NCBI RefSeq assembly: GCF_004216955.1
Contig: NZ_SGXL01000001.1
Span: 310,001-374,000, forward strand
Direction of reading: 5' to 3'
Source of the DNA: Fictibacillus sp. BK138
GTDB taxonomy: Bacteria > Bacillota > Bacilli > Bacillales > Fictibacillaceae
Length of the DNA stretch: 64,000 bases
How positions within the stretch are numbered: the first letter of the stretch is position 1; the number at the start of each line of letters is the position of its first letter. Of this stretch, positions 43,506 through 51,172 are shown piece by piece. The position numbers were made by a program, and so were the translations under genes. Under the pieces are notes generated by a model. It was not told the DNA's origin, did not search any database, and saw nothing but the letters and a program-made list of their open reading frames with translations.

Positions 43506-45479
43506 ATGATTAAAAAAAGTCTGCAAAGGCAAATTCTAGTGCCTTTTTTATTGTTGATAATTATGACTGGTTTAATAGTAAGTGGAGTGAGCTATTTTTT
43601 TAGTGTGAAGTCAACTGTTGATAACTCGTCCGAAGATACTTCAGCCAGAATACACGATTTAAATGAATCACTGAATCGATTTTTAGAAGATAACGCTGAT
43701 TTTGTCTCAGCTTATGCGGATTCAATGGGAATTAAACTATTTAGAGAAGGAGATAGTCCCGATTTTATTATTTCAAAATTTGAAGACTATCATCTATCAA
43801 ACGAAGCAATCATGAATAGTTATTTTATTTCGGAAACAAAAGAAGCTATCATATATCCGATACCTTCAGAACATGTAAAGGACCAGACGCTTACATCCTG
43901 GTATAAGCAAGCTAAAAAAGATCCGAAACATGTCATTTGGACAGATCCCTTTATTGACCCTGCAACAGACCGTCCAGTTGTCAAAGCGGTTAAAGCTGTC
44001 GAATATAACGAAACTATTATAGGGGTTGCAGCTATTGATATTGCGGTTAATGACATTCTGACACTCATGCAAAATGTGAAAATTGGAAGCACAGGATATG
44101 CAATCCTTCTTGATAACTCTGGTAATTATATGGTGCATCCTCAGGCAAAAAAGCTCGGGAAAACGGCAACGAACGAGCCTTATTATAAAAAGATCAAAGA
44201 AAACGAAGGTGTAGTGATAACAGAAATGAATGATCAGGATCGGGTCTTCAGCTACACAAAAAATGATATGACCGGTTGGAAACTTGTGGGCACGGTGGCC
44301 ATAAGTGAATTTGAGAAAAAGGCATCTATCATTCTCCTGCCCATTGGAATAGCTCTATTAATAACTCTAGTAGTGGCTGCAATTATCTCCATATATATAT
44401 CCAGAAGAGTTACAAAACCGGTGAAACAGCTCTCTGAAGCTATGCATGAAATGAAAAATGGAAATCTGCAAGCAAGTGTATCCATCGATAGAGAAGATGA
44501 GATCGGCCAATTGTCAGATAGTTTTATAGAAATGTCAGACCAAATGCGCATGTTAATAAGGGAGATGTCTCAAATTACCGACCATGTTACAGATGCATCT
44601 CAAACGGTAGTAGCCAGTGCTGAAGAAAATTCTGCATCAGCACAGGAAGTTTCAACGACTATGCAGCAAATTGCAGCCGGATCATCGCATCAGGCAGAAT
44701 TGATGGAAGGAAATGCAAAAGCCGCAAACGTTCTAGCAGATCGTATTATTCAAGTGCAAAAACAAGGAGAAGCCATTGAAAAAGCTACTGAACAAATGAA
44801 TCAAGCATCGTTAACAGGAGTTGAAAAAGTAGGCTTCCTAAAAGAAAAGTCTGTATTAACAACCGAAATGACAAAAGAAATGATCACATCTATAAAAAAG
44901 CTAGATGAATCGTCAGGGAGTGTTCAGGAAATTGTACACACCATTAGCGACATAGCTAATCAAACAAATTTGTTAGCTCTGAATGCGGCAATTGAAGCTG
45001 CTCGTGCTGGAGAATCAGGCAGAGGGTTTGCTGTTGTCGCAGACGAAGTTCGTAAACTCGCTGAGCAGACAGAAGGATCATTAAAGGAAATCGGCCATTT
45101 AATTTCTGAAATGCAGTCAGTTACTCAAACAACTGTCGGACAAGTTCAAGCTGCAGCAGCACTCATCCTATCTCAAGGTGAAGCTGTAGAAGAAACGGAA
45201 AATTCTTTCTCAGCTATTTCAGAAGCGGTGCAAGGTAACTCGGAAAAATTAAGAGATGTTATTATTTCCGTTGAAGAAATGACAAAGCAAAAAGATGTAC
45301 TATTAGAGAATGCATCACATATATTAGCAATTACACAGGAAACTGCTGCCGGAACGGAGGAAGTCTCTGCATCTTCAGAACAGCAAGCAGCTTCTATGGA
45401 GCAATTGAACCACCTTGCTGAACAGCTGGAGCAATATGCTGAACAAATGCGAGTTCATGTAAGAAAATTCAAGTTCTAG
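43506..45479 (+). CDS. Methyl-accepting chemotaxis protein (dCache type)
   Basis: The 657-residue chemoreceptor has TM1 at about 10-30, an extracellular dCache ligand domain (about 40-270; [18 protein letters not shown]-type second half), TM2 at about 280-300, a HAMP domain (about 300-355) and a signalling domain. The hairpin tip is present near residue 495 ([20 protein letters not shown]). Ligands of dCache receptors are often amino acids or organic acids; this one is unknown. The stop is immediately followed by a REP-like element that can act as terminator. Confidence 0.93.
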   Translation: MIKKSLQRQILVPFLLLIIMTGLIVSGVSYFFSVKSTVDNSSEDTSARIHDLNESLNRFLEDNADFVSAYADSMGIKLFREGDSPDFIISKFEDYHLSNEAIMNSYFISETKEAIIYPIPSEHVKDQTLTSWYKQAKKDPKHVIWTDPFIDPATDRPVVKAVKAVEYNETIIGVAAIDIAVNDILTLMQNVKIGSTGYAILLDNSGNYMVHPQAKKLGKTATNEPYYKKIKENEGVVITEMNDQDRVFSYTKNDMTGWKLVGTVAISEFEKKASIILLPIGIALLITLVVAAIISIYISRRVTKPVKQLSEAMHEMKNGNLQASVSIDREDEIGQLSDSFIEMSDQMRMLIREMSQITDHVTDASQTVVASAEENSASAQEVSTTMQQIAAGSSHQAELMEGNAKAANVLADRIIQVQKQGEAIEKATEQMNQASLTGVEKVGFLKEKSVLTTEMTKEMITSIKKLDESSGSVQEIVHTISDIANQTNLLALNAAIEAARAGESGRGFAVVADEVRKLAEQTEGSLKEIGHLISEMQSVTQTTVGQVQAAAALILSQGEAVEETENSFSAISEAVQGNSEKLRDVIISVEEMTKQKDVLLENASHILAITQETAAGTEEVSASSEQQAASMEQLNHLAEQLEQYAEQMRVHVRKFKF

Positions 45480-45481
45480 AG

Positions 45482-45552
45482 GGGGACAGACCCCAGTCAA
45501 ATACACTTAAGCCGGTTTTGTCTTCGTGAGAAGAACATAACCGGCTTTTCCT
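45482..45552 (+). repeat. REP-like composite element, 3' flank of the RAYT gene
   Basis: GGGGACAGACCCC (45482-45494), AGTCAAATACA, then stem AAGCCGGTT / AACCGGCTT (45509-45548) and TTTT. It lies 45 bp beyond the 3' end of the minus-strand RAYT gene and abuts the chemoreceptor stop. Confidence 0.85.
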
Positions 45553-45596
45553 TGCCACGACTGACTTTAATTTTCATAGAGTTATATAAAATGATG

Positions 45597-46148
45597 TTAA
45601 AGTTCTGCTACCGGTGAGGTCCTGCTTTCTACGTAATCACGATATTGAGGCTTTGAATTTTGAAATTGTTCTAGAATCATTGAGGTTTCCACGAAGGGAC
45701 ATACCGACTGAGTAACATAATAACGGTAACTGCTCCACGGATATTCAAGAGGAAACATGACGAGATCTGCTGCTACCGGATTCATGTGAATGTATCGGCT
45801 AGTGTCTAAGAGATAGGAACGATCCTCTATTAATTCTGCACCATAGCGACCTTGAAACACATGACCAGTAAGTTCATACTTTTTGTTGAAATACATGGCG
45901 TAAGTTTCGTTTAATTCTTTCATGAAATCTCCGGGTGGGGACTTGCTGCACTGAATTTGAAGATGAGTGTGGTTGGACATGAGGCAATAAGCGAATAAAT
46001 CAACAGAATGCTTTTGTACGCAGTGACTTAAGATCTTAAGATAACGATGGAAATCCAAGTGGGAATAGAAGAGAGGCTCCCTGCGATTTCCACGCGTAGT
46101 CACATGGTAAACAGCATCGGGGTACCAAATGCGACGGGTTCTAGGAAT
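45597..46148 (-). CDS. REP-associated tyrosine transposase (RAYT, Y1/IS200-like)
   Basis: The protein has about 183 residues from the proposed ATT start. The N-terminus PRTRRIWYPDAVYHVTTRGN, the HUH metal motif His60-Thr-His62 (SNHTHLQIQ), GHVFQGRYGA and the helix SRYIHMNPVAADLV with a candidate catalytic tyrosine (Tyr119 or Tyr112) are typical of RAYTs. These domesticated single-strand transposases are linked to REP palindromes. The frame can open at a GTG (46157), but that codon lies inside the perfect SD AAAGGAGGTGAT. The ATT at 46148-46146 is 8 nt after GGAGG and aligns with the usual first Met (MPR..R). No transposon ends of its own are seen; REP palindromes flank it on both sides. Confidence 0.88.
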   Translation of the reverse strand: MPRTRRIWYPDAVYHVTTRGNRREPLFYSHLDFHRYLKILSHCVQKHSVDLFAYCLMSNHTHLQIQCSKSPPGDFMKELNETYAMYFNKKYELTGHVFQGRYGAELIEDRSYLLDTSRYIHMNPVAADLVMFPLEYPWSSYRYYVTQSVCPFVETSMILEQFQNSKPQYRDYVESRTSPVAEL

Positions 46149-46203
46149 AAATATCACCTCCTTTCGGGTGGTTCTTATATTTTACTATGGAAGCTGCCAA
46201 AGT

Positions 46204-46239
46204 GGGAAATGGGGACTGTCCCCAAACAATTTATTTCCC
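46204..46239. repeat. REP-like element, 5' flank of the RAYT gene
   Basis: GGGAAAT-GGGGACTGTCCCC-(AAACAATTT)-ATTTCCC: an inner 13-bp palindrome inside an outer 7-bp inverted repeat. The same layout occurs at 51.1 kb. Confidence 0.85.
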
Positions 46240-46587
46240 TTAATGTTTTGGAGTAAAACACCTAAGAGAAAAGGAAAATACAAACGGTACCATTTTGTTA
46301 ATTTTAGAATGTTGATGATACCTTCGCATTTTGTCGAGTGCTGTATTTTCTACGCAAATTCTATCAAATTTCCCCGGAAATACTCATATTTATTCCTCTA
46401 AATCTAGTTATAGTAGCAATACAAGCGCCCTAAAAGTGAAACCGTTTATAGAAAAACGGAACAAGGATTATAAATAACTTTATCGAAGTGTACAATTAGT
46501 CGAAAGAACTCGACAAGAGTTTGTGAATTTGCCATAGTAATGGAGGAGCTTTTATTCTTTTTTATGGTAAGTCCAGGAGGTTGAACA
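46240..46587. other. Intergenic region before yhdT-panF
   Basis: AT-rich, with no convincing gene, hairpin or operator. It presumably holds the promoter of the yhdT-panF operon. Confidence 0.4.
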
Positions 46588-46875
46588 ATGAAAAAAGGGA
46601 ACGACTGGCGATACAGGATCTCTAATAAAGAAGCGATTATGGGTTCGGTGCTTGCGATTTTGAATTTTATTTGGTGGTATGCTTTCGCGTATGGACTAGG
46701 TGGCCGGCCGGTTAAGGAATATACATACATACTCGGTTTTCCTGCATGGTTTTTTTATAGCTGTATCTTAGGGTTTATTGTTTTTACCATTTTAGTTTTT
46801 ATAATGGTGAAGTTCTTCTTTAAAGAAGTTCCATTTGACTCTGATGACAATGAAGGGGAGGGTGACTCTCGATGA
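46588..46875 (+). CDS. YhdT-family small membrane protein (PanF partner)
   Basis: The 95-residue protein has two membrane helices (about 19-40 and 52-76) and an acidic tail. It matches the YhdT/DUF997 proteins that precede panF in many bacteria. SD CCAGGAGG; ATGA overlap with panF shows coupling. It is presumed to be an accessory part of the symporter. Confidence 0.85.
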   Translation: MKKGNDWRYRISNKEAIMGSVLAILNFIWWYAFAYGLGGRPVKEYTYILGFPAWFFYSCILGFIVFTILVFIMVKFFFKEVPFDSDDNEGEGDSR

Positions 46876-48311
46876 ACTTGGACGTTATTCTTCCTTTAGC
46901 TTTCTTTTTAGTACTTGTATTTTTGATTGGTATATATACATCAAGGCACATTAAGAGCGGACCTTCTTTTTTACAAGATTACTTTTTAGCCGGACGTGAG
47001 CTTGGTGGTTTTGTTCTTGCGATGACGATGGTCGCTACATACGGAAGTGCATCGAGTTTTATTGGGGGCCCTGGTGCCGCTTATCAGCTTGGTCTTGGCT
47101 GGGTTCTTCTTGCGATGGCGCAACTTGTAACAGGTTATTTTACACTCGCTGTTTTAGGAAAAAAGTTTGCAATCGTAGCCCGGAAAATCAATGCTGTAAC
47201 CCTTATTGATTTCCTGAAAGCCCGATATGAAAGTAAGTGGGTTGTTATTTTATCAGCATTAAGTATCGTTATCTTTCTGTTTTCAGCCATGGCTGCACAA
47301 TGGGTTGGAGGAGGAAGGCTGATCGAATCGTTTACAGGTGTATCGTACACCACTGCATTGTTCATTTTCTCAGGTTCCGTATTAGTGTATGTCATAGCAG
47401 GTGGTTTCAGAGCTGTTGTTATTACGGATGCCATTCAAGGCGTCGTAATGGTAATAGGTACAATAATTATATTAGCCGGTACCATTGTGGCTGGTGGCGG
47501 GATTGAAAACATCATGGGTGAACTACGAGCAGAAAATCCGAATCTTATATCGCCTTTTGGCTCCGATGAATCACTAACACCGTTATTTGTATCTTCTTTC
47601 TGGATTTTGGTTGGTGTAGGTGTCGTTGGATTACCACAGATATCGGTACGCGCTATGAGCTACCGTAATTCGAAAGCAATGCACCGTGCCATGATCATCG
47701 GAACGTTTGTGGTTGGTTTTATCATGCTGGGGATGCATCTAGCTGGAGTGTTTGGAAGAGTGATTCTGCCAGGTATTGAAGTGCCTGATAAAGTTATGCC
47801 ATTACTTGCGCTGGAAGTACTGCCGGGCTGGTTAGCGGGTATCGTTCTTGCTGCACCACTCGCAGCGGTGATGTCTACTGTTGACTCAGTCCTTCTACTC
47901 GTAAGTTCAGCAATCATTAAAGATGTTTATATCAATTATATTAAACCTGATGCTGAGGAACGTTTTGTAAAAAGATTAAGCTTTGGTATTACGGCAGTAG
48001 TAGGATTGAGTGTTTTTGCGATGGCTATCAACCCGCCTGATCTACTTATTTGGTTGAATCTTTTTGCCTTCGGTGGCTTAGAAGCAGCCTTCATCTGGCC
48101 GATTGTGATGGGTCTCTATTGGAAGAGAGGAAATGCGAACGGCGCGATTGCTTCGATAGTAGTCGGAGTAGGTTCATACATGTGGATTCACTTGAACTAT
48201 CCTAACCTTTGGGGTATGCACACGGTAGTCATGCCGATTGTACTTGCTTTCTTTGCATACATTGTGGGAAGTTTCACAAAAGGGGACAGTCCCCAGACAA
48301 ATACATTTTAG
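46872..48311 (+). CDS. panF: Sodium/pantothenate symporter
   Basis: The 479-residue SSS-family transporter has about 13 helices. It has the family blocks GRELGGFVLAMTMVATYGSASSF and APLAAVMSTVDSVLLL. Linkage with yhdT supports pantothenate as substrate. The last nine to ten residues (KGDSPQTNTF) are encoded by a REP-like element that begins at 48282, so the original C-terminus seems to have been replaced by element sequence. Confidence 0.88.
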   Translation: MNLDVILPLAFFLVLVFLIGIYTSRHIKSGPSFLQDYFLAGRELGGFVLAMTMVATYGSASSFIGGPGAAYQLGLGWVLLAMAQLVTGYFTLAVLGKKFAIVARKINAVTLIDFLKARYESKWVVILSALSIVIFLFSAMAAQWVGGGRLIESFTGVSYTTALFIFSGSVLVYVIAGGFRAVVITDAIQGVVMVIGTIIILAGTIVAGGGIENIMGELRAENPNLISPFGSDESLTPLFVSSFWILVGVGVVGLPQISVRAMSYRNSKAMHRAMIIGTFVVGFIMLGMHLAGVFGRVILPGIEVPDKVMPLLALEVLPGWLAGIVLAAPLAAVMSTVDSVLLLVSSAIIKDVYINYIKPDAEERFVKRLSFGITAVVGLSVFAMAINPPDLLIWLNLFAFGGLEAAFIWPIVMGLYWKRGNANGAIASIVVGVGSYMWIHLNYPNLWGMHTVVMPIVLAFFAYIVGSFTKGDSPQTNTF

Positions 48312-48347
48312 CGATATTGTCCGCTTCAGGTGGACGATACCGCTTTT
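48282..48347 (+). repeat. REP-like composite element overlapping the panF 3' end
   Basis: GGGGACAGTCCCC (48282-48294), AGACAAATACA, then stem AGCGATATTGTCC with GGACGATACCGCT (about 48312-48342, with G-T pairs) and TTTT. It supplies the panF stop codon. Confidence 0.82.
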
Positions 48348-48465
48348 CTTTTGTAACATACGTTTTCGCTAAAATTTGTAACGTATGTAAAAAATTCTAA
48401 ATACCTATTTACAGTAATATCCTTTGGTGGTAATTTAATATCAGAATATAATTAAATAAGTGTGG

Positions 48466-48541
48466 AGCATTGAAGGTCATTCTGTATGTGGGCGCTTGGA
48501 ATGACCAGAGCTAGTAGCGCAACCGACCGCTTCTTTTTTCG
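48466..48541 (+). promoter_or_regulatory. Possible structured leader with terminator
   Basis: GGTCATTC and GAATGACC form a perfect 8-bp hairpin (about 48477-48509). A small stem AGCG..CGCT with TTCTTTTTT follows. GCGCT (in the first loop) could instead pair with AGCGC, giving two exclusive folds. It matches no class I know; it precedes the secreted coiled-coil gene. Confidence 0.35.
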
Positions 48542-48571
48542 TTCTATTAGATTAAGGAAGGGGTATTTTTT

Positions 48572-49063
48572 ATGGAAATCTCAAGAAAAGAAAAGTTTGG
48601 TACGAAGAAGAAGGCAGCAAAGAAATGGCCGAAAGTGGTGTTGGCAACAACGTTTGCAATGAGCATCGGAACAACTTCGGTATTCGCTGCAAAGCCAGAG
48701 CTCGCTGATGCCTTATATGCTAAAATTTTGGAGTATACATTCAAAACTGAGATTGATAGTGAGCTTAACAAAGAGAAAGAAACTTTATTAAAAAATGTTA
48801 GTGCGACTGTAAAATCAATTGTATCCAGTGCAAAAGATGAATTAGATACAAATAAAAGAGACATCATTGAAGCAAAGAAGAAAGAATTGAATGCTCATTA
48901 CACGAATGAAATTGAAGAAATAACAAAACGAAAAAATGAGGCTGTAGAAAAGAAGACAGCTGAGATCGAACAAGAAGCAACAAAAACAACCGGAGCCATT
49001 AAAGTGGATATCACAAAAGAAATTGAACAAGAAATTAAAAAAGCCGATATCAATAAAAAGTAG
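48572..49063 (+). CDS. Secreted helical (coiled-coil) protein, unknown
   Basis: The 163-residue protein has a very basic N-terminus (RKEKFGTKKKAAKKW), then a signal peptide (cleavage after VFA, about residue 39). The mature part is almost wholly charged helix rich in Lys and Glu, with coiled-coil character from 65 to 160. No known domain. SD AGGAAGGGG; its own terminator follows. The unusually long basic n-region is noted. Confidence 0.7.
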   Translation: MEISRKEKFGTKKKAAKKWPKVVLATTFAMSIGTTSVFAAKPELADALYAKILEYTFKTEIDSELNKEKETLLKNVSATVKSIVSSAKDELDTNKRDIIEAKKKELNAHYTNEIEEITKRKNEAVEKKTAEIEQEATKTTGAIKVDITKEIEQEIKKADINKK

Positions 49064-49065
49064 TT

Positions 49066-49098
49066 AAAAAGAGCGGAACTCAAACTCCGCTCTTTTTC
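49066..49098 (+). terminator. Terminator of the coiled-coil protein gene
   Basis: AAAGAGCGGA pairs with TCCGCTCTTT, followed by a T-rich run. Confidence 0.85.
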
Positions 49099-49147
49099 TT
49101 TTTCCTATATACTAGAAGGTAGAATCTAACAAATCGGAGCCGAATCT

Positions 49148-49882
49148 ATGAAAAAAGTTTTTTTTACTCTCAGCACTGTTTTCTTTGTATATGCGACAGC
49201 TATGCTCGTTCAAACGACCAACATGGACATGGGTTTAGCAGTTTTTTTCTTATTGGGTGCTATGTTTTTTGTCCTTTTTTTCAAGTACGAAGCAGCAATC
49301 TATCTTTTTAAAAAGTACAAGAAGACGACTCTAACAATTGTAATAACCCTTTTTCTTTTTGCAGCAACCCTAGAAACTCTTATTCTTGCATCTGCCAATA
49401 CGGATCCAGAGAAGGTTTCTGGAAAAATCGATACCATCCTTGTTCTTGGTGGAGGTACGAAGAACAATCGTCCAGGTGCCGTTTTAAAGGGCAGACTTGA
49501 TCAAGCGTTAGCATACGCAGAGAATCATCCTGAAGTTACTTTTATCGTAAGCGGCGGTCTTGGGTTCGGGAAAACGATGAGTGAAGGCACCATTATGAAA
49601 AATTATCTGATGGAGAATGGCATACAGCCTGAACGTATAACCATTGAAGAAAAAGCGACGAGTACATACGAAAACCTTTTATATACGAAAAAGATGATAC
49701 AGCCTGACGACCAGGTGTTGATCGTGACAAGTGACTTTCATCTTTTTAGAACAAAAATGATTGCGGAGCGTGTCGGGGTTGAAGCGGAAGGGCTCGGATC
49801 ACCGCTTAGAATTTCATCCATTCCTCAAGCTCATGTAAGAGAGTATATGGCGATCATCAAAAGCTACTTCACCGACCGGTAA
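49148..49882 (+). CDS. YdcF/SanA-family (DUF218) membrane protein
   Basis: The 244-residue protein has three N-terminal membrane helices (about 5-25, 30-50 and 60-82) and a DUF218 domain. The motifs are IDTILVLGGGTKNN, VSGGLGFGKTMSEG, EEKATSTYENL and VTSDFHLFRT. The family is linked to envelope integrity in E. coli (SanA) but its activity is unsettled. ATG start with SD CGGAG. Confidence 0.88.
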   Translation: MKKVFFTLSTVFFVYATAMLVQTTNMDMGLAVFFLLGAMFFVLFFKYEAAIYLFKKYKKTTLTIVITLFLFAATLETLILASANTDPEKVSGKIDTILVLGGGTKNNRPGAVLKGRLDQALAYAENHPEVTFIVSGGLGFGKTMSEGTIMKNYLMENGIQPERITIEEKATSTYENLLYTKKMIQPDDQVLIVTSDFHLFRTKMIAERVGVEAEGLGSPLRISSIPQAHVREYMAIIKSYFTDR

Positions 49883-49898
49883 AAAGGAAGTGACTCTT

Positions 49899-50081
49899 AT
49901 GAAAACAAATAAGTACCATTGCTGCGCCACATGCGTGAATTTTAAGCCTCAGAAAACGGACCAAGGAATGTTTTATTATTGCACACGTCTTGGATACGAG
50001 ACCAAACCTGATTATACGTTTAATTGCTGGGAGCCGAAGCCGCATATAATCGAACTTATGAAAAAGGATAAAGACGCTTAG
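49899..50081 (+). CDS. Small cysteine-rich (zinc-ribbon-like) protein
   Basis: The roughly 60-residue protein has four to five cysteines (CCATC near 8-12, YYC near 28, NCWEP near 43), a spacing that suggests a metal site. It begins 16 bp after the YdcF-family gene. GTG 49890 lies in the SD, so ATG 49899 (8 nt after AAAGGAAG) is the start. Function unknown. Confidence 0.65.
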   Translation: MKTNKYHCCATCVNFKPQKTDQGMFYYCTRLGYETKPDYTFNCWEPKPHIIELMKKDKDA

Positions 50082-50109
50082 GTCGCTGTCGCGAACTAAG
50101 TGTTTTTTT
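50077..50109 (+). terminator. Terminator overlapping the stop of the small cysteine-rich gene
   Basis: CTTAG-GTCGC-TGTC-GCGA(A)-CTAAG followed by TGTTTTTTT. Confidence 0.75.
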
Positions 50110-50222
50110 GCGAAATTCTACAGACTTGCCTTGAAAAAGCTTACAATGTTACATTGTGTAAGGATTTATGTAACGAAATTACTGGAAATACTGTGGATAG
50201 ATGAAAGAAAGGATTTTTGATT

Positions 50223-51107
50223 ATGAACCTTCAAATCCCGATTGAGATAAAAGAAAAGCTGCAGAATGAAGCGGCTCAACGAATAGAAAAATTACCTGAT
50301 GTATATAAAGAATTGATCGGGAAGACAGGCTACACTGCTCCTGATGCTTCTCTTGTGGAGGACGCGGTGATCGCACTTGCATTAGGGAAGAATGTATTGC
50401 TGAAAGGCCCGACAGGATCAGGTAAAACAAAGCTTGCAGAATTGCTGTCGAATTTATTCGGACAGCCGCTGCACCAGGTAAACGCTTCTGTTGACCTTGA
50501 TGCCGAAGCGCTTCTCGGCCATAAAACCTTAAGCTACAAAGACGGCAAACAAGAGATTGAATTCATCCCTGGACCTGTAACAAAAGCAGCAAACAACGGT
50601 CACTTTTTATACATCGATGAAATCAACATCGCAAAGCCTGAAACGCTGCCGATCTTAAACGGTATGCTGGACTATCGCCGTACGATCGCAAACCCATTTA
50701 CAGGTGAAGTGGTAAAAGCTGAACCCGGTTTCAATGTGATCGCTGCGATCAACGAAGGTTATATCGGAACGGTGCCGTTGAATGAAGCGCTGAAAAATCG
50801 TTTTGTCGTAATCGAGGTGCCATATATTCAGGGAGATACGTTAAAAGAAATGTTGAAAAGCCAGTCTCAGCAAAAAGACGAAGAGGTGCTTGAGAAGTTT
50901 GTTCAGCTTTCGTCAGACTTGATCGGTCAAGCGAAAGCCGGCCATCTGTCTGAGGATGCCGCATCCATCCGCGCATTGCTGGATGCTGCTGATCTCTCTG
51001 TTTACTTGCCGGCGAAGCGTGCAATCCAGCGTGCAATCGCTGATAAGCTTGAAGATGCCCGTGAACGCGCCCTCGTTGCCAACGTGGCTGCGACGCTGTT
51101 TGTGTAA
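50223..51107 (+). CDS. MoxR-type AAA+ ATPase
   Basis: The 294-residue AAA+ protein has Walker A GPTGSGKT near residue 63, Walker B FLYIDEIN near 125, sensor 1 AAINEGY near 178 and an arginine finger in [10 protein letters not shown]. MoxR ATPases act with VWA-domain proteins as chaperones that mature or activate protein complexes; the partner VWA gene follows. A TTG at 50217 is possible, but ATG 50223 is at proper distance from GAAAGGA. No obvious client enzyme is nearby. Confidence 0.88.
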   Translation: MNLQIPIEIKEKLQNEAAQRIEKLPDVYKELIGKTGYTAPDASLVEDAVIALALGKNVLLKGPTGSGKTKLAELLSNLFGQPLHQVNASVDLDAEALLGHKTLSYKDGKQEIEFIPGPVTKAANNGHFLYIDEINIAKPETLPILNGMLDYRRTIANPFTGEVVKAEPGFNVIAAINEGYIGTVPLNEALKNRFVVIEVPYIQGDTLKEMLKSQSQQKDEEVLEKFVQLSSDLIGQAKAGHLSEDAASIRALLDAADLSVYLPAKRAIQRAIADKLEDARERALVANVAATLFV

Positions 51108-51110
51108 GCT

Positions 51111-51146
51111 GGGAAATGGGGTCAGACCCCCTACAATTTATTTCCC
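51111..51146. repeat. REP-like element inside the moxR-vwa operon
   Basis: GGGAAAT-GGGGTCAGACCCC-(CTACAATTT)-ATTTCCC, the same layout as the copy at 46204. It begins 3 bp after the moxR stop and ends 27 bp before the vwa start. Confidence 0.85.
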
Positions 51147-51172
51147 ACGATGATTTTGGAGGTTTCGCCTAG

